Shown: one piece after another, positions 53,819 through 63,286 of the stretch
Layout: every line of letters begins with the position of its first letter
Position numbering within the stretch: position 1 is the stretch's first letter
DNA from: Bedellia somnulentella
Taxonomy: Eukaryota > Arthropoda > Insecta > Lepidoptera > Bedelliidae
NCBI GenBank assembly: GCA_963576735.1
Contig: OY755196.1
Location: 5,065,912-5,129,911 of the forward strand
Direction of reading: 5' to 3'
Length of the DNA: 64,000 nucleotides
Program-made: the position numbers and the translations under genes
The notes under the pieces: generated by a model
Told to the model about the DNA's origin: nothing
Database searches by the model: none
Seen by the model: only the letters and a program-made list of their open reading frames with translations

Positions 53819-55228
53819 GTATGTCGCAGGAAAATCGTCAAACTCGTAAACTTATAAGTTTCCTAGGAGACTTGTAAGTTGACGGAAATCTGTCAAACAG
53901 CAAACGAATTTACATCTTACCTAACAGGTTTTAGGAAATTTGTAAAATAACGAACTCACCTCAGGAAAATTGTAAGTGGGGATCATTTTTGACAAGTTTC
54001 CGAGTTTAAAATTCTGTATTTTAGGAACTTTACAAGCTTCCTGAATCCCGCTAGGAAAATTGTCAATGCAGCGCTGACGGCGCGGAGAGAGGGATGTTAG
54101 TGAATGCGGATTGGCTGGCGGCGGTCACGTGACGTGACGAAATCGCGCGTCTTTTCAACTCGACAATCGAAACTAATATTTTCCTTGCTTTACTAATGCT
54201 AATCTATTAATTTGCTATTATTTGCTGTTACTGACATAAAATTAAAAAGTTTCAAGAGTATTTACTAAATTTAAATTGTTTGAGTATATATCGTGAAACT
54301 TTATTGTTATATAGTATGAATACCTTCTAGATCTTTTCTTTAAAGAGCGTTTTAATACCGATACATACATACCTATACTTGCGGCAATAAATCTCTAGAT
54401 AGGGTGGGTAACCTGACCGTCGGAATAAGTAATTTCTTAGCTACTTTTGGAAATTAAAGGGGAAAATATTGTATTGTAATGTAAATATTATTGGTGATAG
54501 GTCTCCAACCGCATCGCCTCCAATGACATCCATAGTTCTAGGTTACCGCCAGAAATATGTTAGTGCTAATCTTAACCGATGCTTGTAAGATTAAAATTCT
54601 AAAAAATTTAGTGCATTCATAATATTTTATCCCGCGGTTGTTCTAAGAGGAAGCCAAAGGCTTTTTAAGTGATTGTTAGGTGGCTGCATACCCAGCGCCA
54701 CCTTCTGATTTTAATAGTAATTTGCTACTGTAATGTGAGTGTATGAAAAGCAAGTCAGAAGGTTGGTTGATTAACGAGTGGAAACTAGTGTAAAAATCCG
54801 TCACCGTAATAAATTACTTGTAGTTTTCGTTTATTATTTCGTAATACTAACGGCCAGGAAACCCTTCTTAGTCCAGTTCCCATTTATATTTGAAAATATC
54901 AAAAAATTGACACTACTTTAAATTCATGCTTTTTTTCTTTACTCAACTCACTTCTTAACCAATTATCATAAGTAACTGGTTCTATTAACAATTTCACTAG
55001 CAGCCATTAGGCTTACAAACTTCCTAAATTATAAATTCAAAACAAGGAAACTTGTCAAAAATGATCCCCACTTACAATTTTCCTGAGGTGAGTTCGTTAT
55101 TTTACAAGTTTCCTAAAACCTATCAGGTAAGATGTAAATTCGCATGCTGTTTGACGGATTTCCGTCAACTTACAAGTTTCCTAGGAAACTTATAAGTTAA
55201 CGAGTTTGACAATTTTACTGCGACATAC
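53819..55228. mobile_element. 1.4-kb DNA element with 183-bp terminal inverted repeats
   Basis: Arms at 53819-54001 and 55046-55228 are of equal length and align without gaps, starting gtatgtcgcag and rich in a repeated 'aggaaacttgtaag' word. The interior has a CG-rich patch at about 54060-54160 and two degraded family A insertions. No transposase frame is seen. Superfamily unknown; long repeat-rich TIRs resemble MULE or foldback types. No TSD could be agreed. Confidence 0.85.
54360..54600 (-). mobile_element. Degraded family A element inside the TIR element
   Basis: 'tacttgcggcaataaatctc' to 'taatcttaaccgatgcttg'. A further plus-strand fragment lies at about 54612-54700. Confidence 0.55.
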
Positions 55229-55229
55229 A

Positions 55230-55382
55230 TATACCAAGGAAAAGTCAGGGATGGTGCACAATGAAACAATTTGAACCAATCCACTACAATCATTGAAAAA
55301 GCTTTTATACCCTAACTCGCCTCTTATGACATCCGCGAGAAGAAATAGGATGGTACAATTCTAGGCCGAAATAGCACAGCTG
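55230..55382 (-). mobile_element. Degraded family A element
   Basis: 'agcttttataccctaactcg' to 'tctaggccgaaatagcacag'. Confidence 0.6.
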
Positions 55383-55610
55383 TATACTATTAAATACAAA
55401 TATTATTTTTATATCAATATTGCATAAATACATTAAACTAGTACTTTAACAATAAAAGATGTCCTTTTTAAGCGCCTACCGGTTTCCATTATCGACATCG
55501 AGAGAAAATGAGCAAAAAAACACGTTTGTTCTATTAGAAACCCATTTGGAAAATTAGTTACTACAAAAGTAGATAAAGCAAGAACGGAGATATACATCTG
55601 CAAAATTTCA

Positions 55611-55743
55611 GCCCGGCTAGTACGAGCGGTGTTTAAACTAGTTCACGCGTGGGATAAAGCAGCCATCTCTTACGCACTTACTTAGTATCGTATACTGCTA
55701 TCTCATTCTAACCGTTATCGTGTCGATTAAATAGTGCTTGTGC
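55611..55743 (-). mobile_element. MITE-1, single copy with shared left flank
   Basis: gcccggctagtacgagcgg to 'atagtgcttgtgc'. The preceding block 55468-55610 ('cgcctaccggtttcc') also precedes the cluster at 62163, so MITE-1 may be part of a larger repeat. Confidence 0.82.
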
Positions 55744-55784
55744 GTACAATACCATATACACTAGCACTATAAAAGGAGGAAATA

Positions 55785-55918
55785 GAGAGTGGGCTCAAAA
55801 AGGCAGGCGTCCGAAGTATGTAGAATAAAAGAGGACTTATGAAAAGACTGATGGATGTAAACGAAGCTAGAGAGGTTTGCCAGGATCATACAAATTGGCG
55901 TGAGTATATGTACATAAA
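55785..55918 (+). mobile_element. RTE LINE 3'-terminal fragment
   Basis: 'gctcaaaaaggcaggcgtcc' and 'ctgatggatgtaaacgaagc', then a shortened tail. Confidence 0.8.
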
Positions 55919-56093
55919 AAAATATATTAAAATTTAACACTGTTTATTTTAAAAATATTTACAACACTTGACCAGACAGTCTGAAAACTTTTTAGGTTTT
56001 TAGTAGACTGTCAGCTCGGCGTTTTATTTAAATACATATTTACGTATGCTTATATTCTAAAAACAATACATTAAATAAATAGATGAAAGACAT

Positions 56094-56464
56094 AATAACA
56101 TAACATAAATAAACCTAAACGTTCACGCCGAATATCCCCGAAGGGGTTGGCAGAGGTACTAATACTTCTGAACATCACGTGACTTTGTCACCCGGTGTTC
56201 AGAGTACCAACGTTTTGCATGGACGGTGTACTCACGTGATAGGGGGCAGGCCTATCGCCGTTTTGTACGAATACACTGTCACATGACTAAGTACAACTCA
56301 GCCATGTAGGTTTCCTCACGATGTTTTCCCTCACCGTTAACAACCATGATAAATTAACCACACATATGTCTTCAGAAAAGACAAATTGGTGTAGGCCCGA
56401 CCCAGGATTTGAATACTAGTCGTTTGCACGATAACCGAGTGTTCTACCCACTGGGCTATCACGG
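56094..56464 (-). mobile_element. SINE family B, complete, 14-bp TSD
   Basis: Duplication tagatgaaagacat at 56080-56093 and 56465-56478 bounds a 371-bp element. Confidence 0.93.
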
Positions 56465-56680
56465 TAGATGAAAGACATGTGCATTTATACATCACAGCAT
56501 TTAGAAAAATGATTTTTTGATATAAATAAAACCTAGATTTTATTTTTATTTTGCAGTTTCGTTAAAATAGCTGTCGGTAGATTATTAAGCATATTTGGCA
56601 ATATGTAGCTCCATACTCTTTCTTCATACATATTAATACATTTAGGTTTTAAGTACAGCGGCATATATGACAGAGATCTG

Positions 56681-56932
56681 CATACATACATACATACATA
56701 TAATCACGGCTTAAAATCCCTAAAAGGGGTAGCCAGAGCTAAGGAATTAGAAATTCCTCAGCCACTTTTGGAAAATTGAGTGGGGAAAAACGGTAAATGA
56801 AAGGTTGTTGGTGATGGGTCTCCAACCGCATCGCCCAAAAACACCTTAAAAGCCCCAACACCGTTAGTCGCCTCAAACGTACACCCACCGGATGAAATGG
56901 GGTAGTGCTATTCTAAGCCGAAACTATACAGT
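56681..56932 (-). mobile_element. Family A element, full length
   Basis: (CATA)n tail to 'taagccgaaactatacagt'. Confidence 0.9.
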
Positions 56933-57268
56933 AAATATGTATGCATATATAAGCACAATAATATATCTCATTCACCACTTTAATTTATTTTATAATTTGT
57001 ATTTCTACCAACCACATATCTCAAACAAAAGAAACCATTCTTTGATTGTGACCAGCTAGTACAAAATCATAAATTTATGTTCCACTGTAGTAACTGTGTT
57101 AACACAAAGAACAATTCAGTACTAATAAATAAAAAATAAATAAAGGAAAGAAACATTTTGACACATGTGAGAATCGAACTCGCGACCTCGGGTATACGCC
57201 CCCGTCGAATCCCGCCTGTGTCAAAATTTTTCGTTCCTTTATTTATTCTTGATTTATTAGTAACTAGT

Positions 57269-58243
57269 GGATCGTCCCAGCTTCGCACGGGTAGCGTTGT
57301 TTTTTTAAATATCTGAGGTTTCTTTCTTCAGTCATTGCTCAAGCATTGTGAAATTCAGCGTAATGTTTTCAATTTATTAAATTTATAGCACTCCCTTAAC
57401 AGTGTAGTTTGGTGATTTTGAATGCGCTTTAATGAACGGTTCAGTGTTTCCGTTTAGTAGCAAATTTTGGAATAAAACGCCATGAAGTATTTATAACAAT
57501 CTAAAAAATAAATCATTACGTTATGTAGGATGCAACTACTGGCGCCATCTAGTATGTTATATGTAAATTAGTAAAGATTTGGTTTCGATCACGGGCGCAA
57601 TGGCTTATTTTATAAATAATTTCGGTGTTTGTCTACCGATTTCTATGATTCTTTTTTTATTGAATAGGTAATAATGTTACCTTTTTTAAATTAGGGATGA
57701 GTGAGAGGTTTACAAACGTAAGAGTAAACAAATATAATCAGAATGTTCCGAACTGCTAAGCTGTCAGGAATTACACGTGTTATTGTGAGTCAACCGTAAA
57801 AGATAGACGTAAACTGTTGCGGATTTTTTTTTAGATAATTTTATGAAGAATATTTCCGCCACACATGATTTCTATTTAAGTTTAACCATTAAGGCTGCAC
57901 ACGCGACGGAAGCTTAAAAAATTGAAGTTACTTCTTCCGTTTTCCCAAAATTTCCCAAAATTCCCCTTTACTTCTCTGCTGGAAAGTATACAAAAACCTG
58001 CGTAGGAGTATGAAGTATGATTGTACCAAGTTTCGTTAAAATCCGTCGAGTAGTTTTTGTTTCCATAAGGAACATACAAACCGACAGACAGACAGACAGA
58101 CAGACAGACAAAAATTTTACTGATTTCATTTTTGGCATCAGTATCGATCCCTAATCACCACCTGATAGTTATTTTGAAAATATATTTCATGTACAGAATT
58201 GACCTCTCTACAGATTTATTATAAGTATAGATATAGATAATCG
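57269..58243 (+). mobile_element. Retroelement remnant nested in SINE family C
   Basis: Starts 'ctagtggatcgtcccagctt', contains (GACA)n at 58082-58111 and ends 'tttattataagtatagat', a well-known insect repeat layout. No intact frame. The superfamily (RTE-like non-LTR) is from memory. Confidence 0.6.
58082..58111. repeat. (GACA)n microsatellite
   Basis: About seven tandem GACA units inside the retroelement remnant. Confidence 0.92.
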
Positions 58244-58439
58244 CCACATGAGGTTTTCATGAACTAAAACATTAAAACTCAGTACTGTTAATGAGAATCT
58301 TTGGTGATACGAGTATCACTACAGTTCCAACAATACCATATACATTGTCACTATAATATATCTCATCGATCGTAAAAGACATGAAGAGAAATTAACAACA
58401 AACATTTTTAGCTCTTACTGACGGATTAAGACTTTTTGA

Positions 58440-58812
58440 AAAATATTATATCTAATTATTTTAGTTATGTGTTCTTTTTATTGTTTTAAATTTTAATTTT
58501 ACAAGCACTTTTTACGCATGTATGTCTCTCTGTTTGTTTTGTTATTTATTTATCTCTGTATTGTGTTTTATAATGTTGTACTGTCGCCGGCCGAATTAAA
58601 TTGTATGGCACTGGCTGAAAATCAGCGCCACGGTTGGTGACATCATTATCTGTGGCTACATGCTGAGCCAGTGACCAATTCACTGCATGGGGCTTCAATT
58701 TTTATGTTATTTTTATTTGTTGTTATTGTTTATCTCTATGTTTTATTTTTATTTTTTATCTGTTGTATATTTCCCTGTGCACTGAATTATGCTTTTTCTT
58801 TCTTTCTTTCTT
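58440..58812 (+). mobile_element. LINE 3' untranslated fragment
   Basis: 'gtatggcactggctgaaaat' followed by T-rich sequence and a (CTTT)n end at about 58795-58813. No coding part. Confidence 0.45.
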
Positions 58813-58813
58813 T

Positions 58814-59092
58814 CTGAAAGCTCAGTGAGTGGAACACTGCTTATCGTGCAGACGATGAAGGTTCAAATAGCGGGTCGAGCCTACACCTACACCTAAATTT
58901 GTCTTTTCTGAAGTCATCATCAATTGTGGCTAAGTTGTACTTAATCACGTGACAGTGTATTCATACAAAACGGCGGCAATAGGCCTTTCCCCTATCACAT
59001 GGGTACTCTGAACACTACGTGACAATGTCATGTGATTCTCAGACGTATTAGTATCTCTGCCAACCCCTTCGGTGATATACGGCGTCATATCT
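58814..59092 (+). mobile_element. SINE family B, nearly full length
   Basis: Head 'gaaagctcagtgagtggaac' and B box 'ggttcaaatagcggg' through to 'ggtgatatacggcgtc'. Confidence 0.85.
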
Positions 59093-59335
59093 CATTCACA
59101 ACTTTAATTTATTTTATTATTTGTCTTTCTACCAACAGCATCTCTCAAACAATAGAAGCCAATCTTTGTTTGTGACCGGCTACTACAAAAATAATAAATT
59201 AATGTTCCACTATAGAAATCACACAAAGAATAATTCAGTATTGTTAATGAGAATCTCTCGTGATACCACTGCAGTTACCAGAACAACTGAATACGTAATT
59301 ATGTTTGATAAAGTCCAGAACAAACCACAGTAATA
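59093..59335 (+). repeat. Repeat E, copy 2
   Basis: Intact copy used to recognise the split copy at 56950-58372. Confidence 0.85.
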
Positions 59336-59539
59336 ATTACTTTGACCAACCTTAGTCTTTCTTATTCATTTGATTTAGTACACCGAATAGTACAATGGAA
59401 TTTCGTAATGAGGAAAACTAGATTTAAAATAACCTTGATATCTTGATGGTTTGGTTCCTTCACTTGATTTTTCAGACATCTTTTAGCTGGTTTCTGTAGT
59501 AACTAACTACTCACTTACTACTATAAAAACCTTATATAA

Positions 59540-59713
59540 TTCAATATTAGAAATTCCTCAACCGTTTTTTGGAAGTTAAAAGAAAAAGTTTGTATAATAA
59601 AGGTCGCCTGTGGTGGGTTTCCAACCTTATCGCCAAAATTCAAATAATGTTGCCTCTTACAACACCCGCGGATAGAAAGGGGTAGTGACATTCTAAGCCG
59701 GGACCACACGGCC
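59540..59713 (-). mobile_element. Degraded family A element
   Basis: 'agaaattcctcaaccg' to 'aagccgggaccacacggc'. Confidence 0.75.
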
Positions 59714-59947
59714 CATTATATTTCGTTTCGTATAAGTCATTATAGTATAATTCGTTCATTCTCAATGGTGATCATAGTTTGGAAGTTTTTTGAGTAATTT
59801 TTAAGAGATGTGAGTTAGGACCTACAACTGACAATCCAAAAATGGTAGAACATGTTTTAACTACGAAGGCCTTAAGTTATATTTAAAGAAAAAAATTAAA
59901 GAAATAATGATATTTATTTATTGTCCAAGAGCGCAACTAATAAATAA

Positions 59948-60198
59948 ACATACATACATACATACACTCACGGCTATAAATCTCAAGAAAGGGGTAGCCA
60001 GAGCCAAGGAATTAGACATTCCTCAGCCACTTTTGGAAGATGCGTGGGGAATAGATGGTGAAATAAAGGTTCTTGGTGATGGGTCTCCAACCGCATCGCT
60101 CAAACATCCCTTAAAAGCCCCAGTACCGTTAGTCGCCTTTTACGTACACCCACCGGAAGAAATGGGGTAGTGCTATTCTTAGCCGACACAACACAGCA
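59948..60198 (-). mobile_element. Family A element, full length
   Basis: (CATA)n tail to 'agccgacacaacacagc'. Flanking 'aataaata' may be the TSD. Confidence 0.9.
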
Positions 60199-60411
60199 AA
60201 TAAATAATAAATAAAATAATAATATAAAACAATACAAACTGATTTGAACTTATATTAACAGAAATTACACACATATTTTCATTAGCATTGTAACCCAAAG
60301 TATTGGTAGGTTACGCAAAGAATTACTATTGAAACCATTGGAACCATTTTATTTTATTGAAAACAAGTCCTTGAGCTAAAGTTTAGAATAAGTTAGTGAA
60401 TCAAGTTTCAG

Positions 60412-60590
60412 AAGTCTACCAGATCAATATTGACTCACTCCAATGTTTAGGCAGACAAAGTGTCGCCGGTTCCGGATATGTTTTCTTGCCAACTCCCATT
60501 CGATACTTGTTCGGGCACAGCCGAAACAAAGCTGGGAAGACTGTTACATCTGGTATCAATATCGATTCTATCTTCTTCGGTGATTTATAG
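60412..60590 (+). CDS. Unrecognised protein, terminal coding exon
   Basis: The acceptor 'tgaatcaagtttcag' ends at 60411. Two bases finish a codon, then 58 sense codons run to TAG at 60588-60590. The peptide contains VYQINIDSLQCLGRQSVAGS, then YVFLPTPIRYLFGHSRNKAG and GINIDSIFFGDL. All six Ile codons are ATC or ATT and never ATA, unlike the opposite-strand frame, which favours this strand. The preceding exon must end in phase 1 and was not found. A family A element sits directly at the stop codon (TSD 60585-60597). I recognise no family. A processed remnant of a gene elsewhere is possible, but the acceptor argues for a true exon. Confidence 0.5.
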
Positions 60591-60597
60591 TATAAAC

Positions 60598-60893
60598 ATA
60601 TACATACATACATACATATACTCACGGCTATAAATCCCTTAAGGGGGTAGCCAGAGCTTTGGAATGAGAAATTCCTCAGCCACTTTTGGAAGTTTATTGG
60701 GGAAAAGATAATACTAAATGGTAAATGGATAAGGTAATACTAAATGTTTTTAGTGACGGGTCTCCAACCACATCGCCCAAAAATCACTTAAAAAGCCCCT
60801 ATACCCTTAGTCGCCTCCTACGATCACCCACGGGCAGAAATGGGGTAGTGCTATTCTAAGCCGACACTACACAGCAACGCAGCACGCAGCAAG
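60598..60893 (-). mobile_element. Family A element, complete, 13-bp TSD overlapping a stop codon
   Basis: Duplication ttatagtataaac at 60585-60597 and 60894-60906. The left copy contains the final Leu codon and TAG of the exon at 60412-60590. Extra bases ('gcagcacgcagc' type) lie between the conserved 5' end and the right TSD. Confidence 0.93.
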
Positions 60894-60944
60894 TTATAGT
60901 ATAAACGTTTAATTAAGTTGAGGAATTCATGCTTTTGTCAGCTT

Positions 60945-61152
60945 ATTAGGCACACATTGTTGAGTTGTGCCTATGCTTGACCATGTGACAGTGTATTGGT
61001 ATAAAAGTGGAGAATGGCCTGCCCTTGACAAAGTGAGTACAATGGCCAAGCAAAATGTGGGAACTCTGAATACCAGTAGATATTGAAGTCACGTGGAGTT
61101 CAGAAGTATTAGTATCTCTGTCGCCCCTTTAGAGATATACGGCGCAACCATT
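60945..61152 (+). mobile_element. SINE family B, degraded 3' two-thirds
   Basis: 'ttgttgagttgtgcctatgc' to 'gagatatacggcgcaac'. Confidence 0.75.
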
Positions 61153-61389
61153 TTGTTTGAGCTTTTTAATCAATACAAATAGTACAACGAAGAAATTTGA
61201 AAAAAAGATATAAGAAAATTTTATTTAATAAAATATTTGATTATTTTCACATCGATTAAATCTATTGGTTCAAGGAAATTTAATTGTGGAGTAGAAGTGT
61301 GCTAGATCTACACTCAAAAGTACTACACTTCCTATGAGTAAATTAATTGCAGATTTTATTATGTAGGGTACAATTTAATAGGCAGTGTT

Positions 61390-61545
61390 GAATACCACCT
61401 TCTTATTTTTTATTTCAAGACATTTTTGAAGGGTTTTAATTAAAACTTAACACTATTTTGTCATCAGCTTTTCCCCTCACATCATCCAAAAGTTGCTCTC
61501 TCTGACTACCTCTGTTTTAGAGTACAGCCGTGAAAGTAAGTGTGT
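61390..61545 (+). mobile_element. Degraded family A element
   Basis: 'tttgtcatcagcttttcccc', 'catccaaaagttgctc' and 'agtacagccgtgaaag' in order. Confidence 0.5.
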
Positions 61546-61674
61546 ATTAATAGTTCACAGCAAAATATTTAAATCATGAAAGTTTTATTCAGCGTTTAGT
61601 TTTTATATTTTTGTGGCAATATTTTCAGATTTTACATAAACGAAAATATAAAAATGATTGTATGTATAAAAACC

Positions 61675-61822
61675 GGGTGGCTGTTTTCAGTCGAGTTGAC
61701 TTCACAATTTCATAAGGTCAACCGGGCGTAGTCTGCGCCATATTGTCACTAGCAAAACATTGCCAATACTTGTAGACTAAAAGAGTAAGTTTTGGAAGTT
61801 ATAAGTCAATGTCTAAGTAATT
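61675..61822 (+). repeat. Repeat G, copy 1
   Basis: Shares 'ggtcaaccgggcgtagtctg' and 'gccatattgtcactagcaaa' with 63125-63286. Confidence 0.85.
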
Positions 61823-61837
61823 TTGTATCATGTATTA

Positions 61838-62000
61838 TATTAAATATTTTTATTCGATAACAAACACGAAAATAAAAACTAATTAGAATATTTTAAATTT
61901 AAAATGAGTATTTGTAAAGTAATGATTTTTTAAAGATTGTTCAACTTTTGTTCTTAATGACGTCATCGATCGAAAATATCACGTAACGATACGCAAATGT
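61838..62000 (-). mobile_element. Fragment related to the interior of the hAT element
   Basis: Reverse complement of 37556-37725: 'acgtcatcgatcgaaaat' opposite 'ttatcgatcgatgacg', and 'aacacgaaaataaaaac' opposite its mirror. Confidence 0.75.
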
Positions 62001-62162
62001 AGCGAAATCTTGCTTTCTTTCCTTAAATAAAAGGTCAGCGTTTTAAACGCCTACCGGTTTCCTTCATCAATATCGAGAGAAAATAAGGAAAAAATAGGTT
62101 TGTTCAATGAGAGACCCCTTTTAAAATAAGTTAGCCAGTATTTGTTTGGTAAAGCTAGAACA

Positions 62163-62629
62163 GCCCGGCAAGCACGAGCGGTGTTTAAACTAGTTATCGC
62201 GTGGGATAAAGCAGCCATCTCGTACGCACTTACTTAGTATCGTATACTGCCATCTCATTCTAACCGTTATCGTGTCGATAAAATAGCGCTCGTGCTTGCC
62301 CTTCAGAAATGAACGAGCAATAGAACAGAAGAGCAAGCACGAGCCGTGTTTAAACTAGTTATCGCGTGGGATAAAGCAGCCATCTCGTACGCACTTACTT
62401 AGTATCGTATACTGCCATCTCATTCTAACCGTTATCGTGTCGATAAAATAGCGCTCGTGCTTGCCCTTCAGAAATGAACGAGCAATAGAACAGAAGAGCA
62501 AGCACGACCCGTGTTTAAACTAGTTATCGCGTGGGATAAAGCAGCCATCTTTTACGCACTTACTTAGTATCGTATACTGCCATCTCATTCTAACCGTTAT
62601 CGTGTCGATAAAATAGCGCTCGTGCTTGC
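62163..62629 (-). repeat. MITE-1 tandem cluster, three modules
   Basis: Modules at 62163-62300, 62333-62465 and 62498-62629, spaced 165-170 bp. The two linkers are the same 'cttcagaaatgaacgagcaa' sequence, so the array grew by tandem duplication and not by separate insertions. Compare the 3823-4735 cluster in the opposite orientation. Confidence 0.87.
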
Positions 62630-62689
62630 TATACAGGTGGACGTATGTACGTACGCATACGTGTACATACGCACTATAATATATCCGAA

Positions 62690-63003
62690 ATCCCATTTTA
62701 TTTTTTTTATAATTTATATTTCTATTGGTGTGCCATAAATAAATAAATTTCTAACAACACGATCTCTCAAATGAAAGCAATTATTTTTTCTTACCAACGG
62801 CAACAGCTACAAAGTAAAAAACAAAAGCAACAATTTTCTCAAAAACCAGTGGCAGCGGGTAAAAAAAAATAATTAATGTTCCACTATAGAAATCACACAA
62901 AGAATATTTCACTATTGTTAATGAGAATCTCTCGTGATACCACCACAGTTACCAGAACAACTGAATATGTAATTTAGTTGCATTAAGTCCAGAACAAACC
63001 ACC
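62690..63003 (+). repeat. Repeat E, copy 3
   Basis: 'gatctctcaaatgaaagcaa' and 'taatgttccactatagaaat' to 'aagtccagaacaaaccacc'. Contains an extra A-rich block near 62820-62870. Confidence 0.82.
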
Positions 63004-63017
63004 AGATAATATTGTTG

Positions 63018-63112
63018 AAGGTCCAGTGGCATGCCAGGATCGCACAAAGTGGTTCATAGTTGATAGTCTCTGCCTACCCCAACGAAAACTAAGGGCGTTA
63101 GTATATGTTTGT
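63018..63112 (+). mobile_element. RTE LINE 3'-terminal fragment
   Basis: 'atgccaggatcgcacaaagt', 'agtctctgcctaccccaacg', then a short tail. Confidence 0.78.
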
Positions 63113-63124
63113 ATATATTAAAAA

Positions 63125-63286
63125 ATAAAAAGACAGGTTGGATGTTTTCAGACAATTTGACTTCACAATTTCATGAGGTCAACCGGGCGTAGTCTGCGCC
63201 ATATTGTCACTAGCAAAACATTGCCAATTCTTGTAGCCAAAAAGTCTGTTTTAAAGTTTTGCAAGTTGTAAGTCAATGTCTAAGAA
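63125..63286 (+). repeat. Repeat G, copy 2
   Basis: Second copy of the block at 61675-61822, same orientation. Confidence 0.85.

Larger units (their letters stand above)
57124..58278 (+). mobile_element. SINE family C (5'-inverted), 8-bp TSD, hosting another retroelement
   Basis: Duplication tcagtact at 57116-57123 and 58279-58286. The left part is family C in reverse, meeting forward sequence near 57205 ('cgaatcccgcctgtgtc'). The family C tail 'ccacatgaggttttcatg' reappears at 58250-58268 beyond an insertion. Confidence 0.85.
56950..58372 (+). repeat. Repeat E, copy 1, split by a nested insertion
   Basis: 56950-57123 and 58279-58372 are the two halves of a ~250-bp repeat also found at 59093-59335 and 62690-63003. 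Landmarks are 'catctctcaaacaa', 'taatgttccactatag' and 'gttaatgagaatctc'. Confidence 0.85.

Noticed and set aside
60416..60625. Minus-strand frame opposite the terminal exon (SPKKIESILIPDVTVF)
   Set aside because: It uses ATA for nearly all Ile codons and has no upstream acceptor, whereas the plus strand has an acceptor, a stop and better codon use.
62641..62680. Alternating purine-pyrimidine run (acgtatgtacgtacgcatac) as a Z-DNA or regulatory site
   Set aside because: It is short and sits at a repeat boundary; nothing else supports a function.
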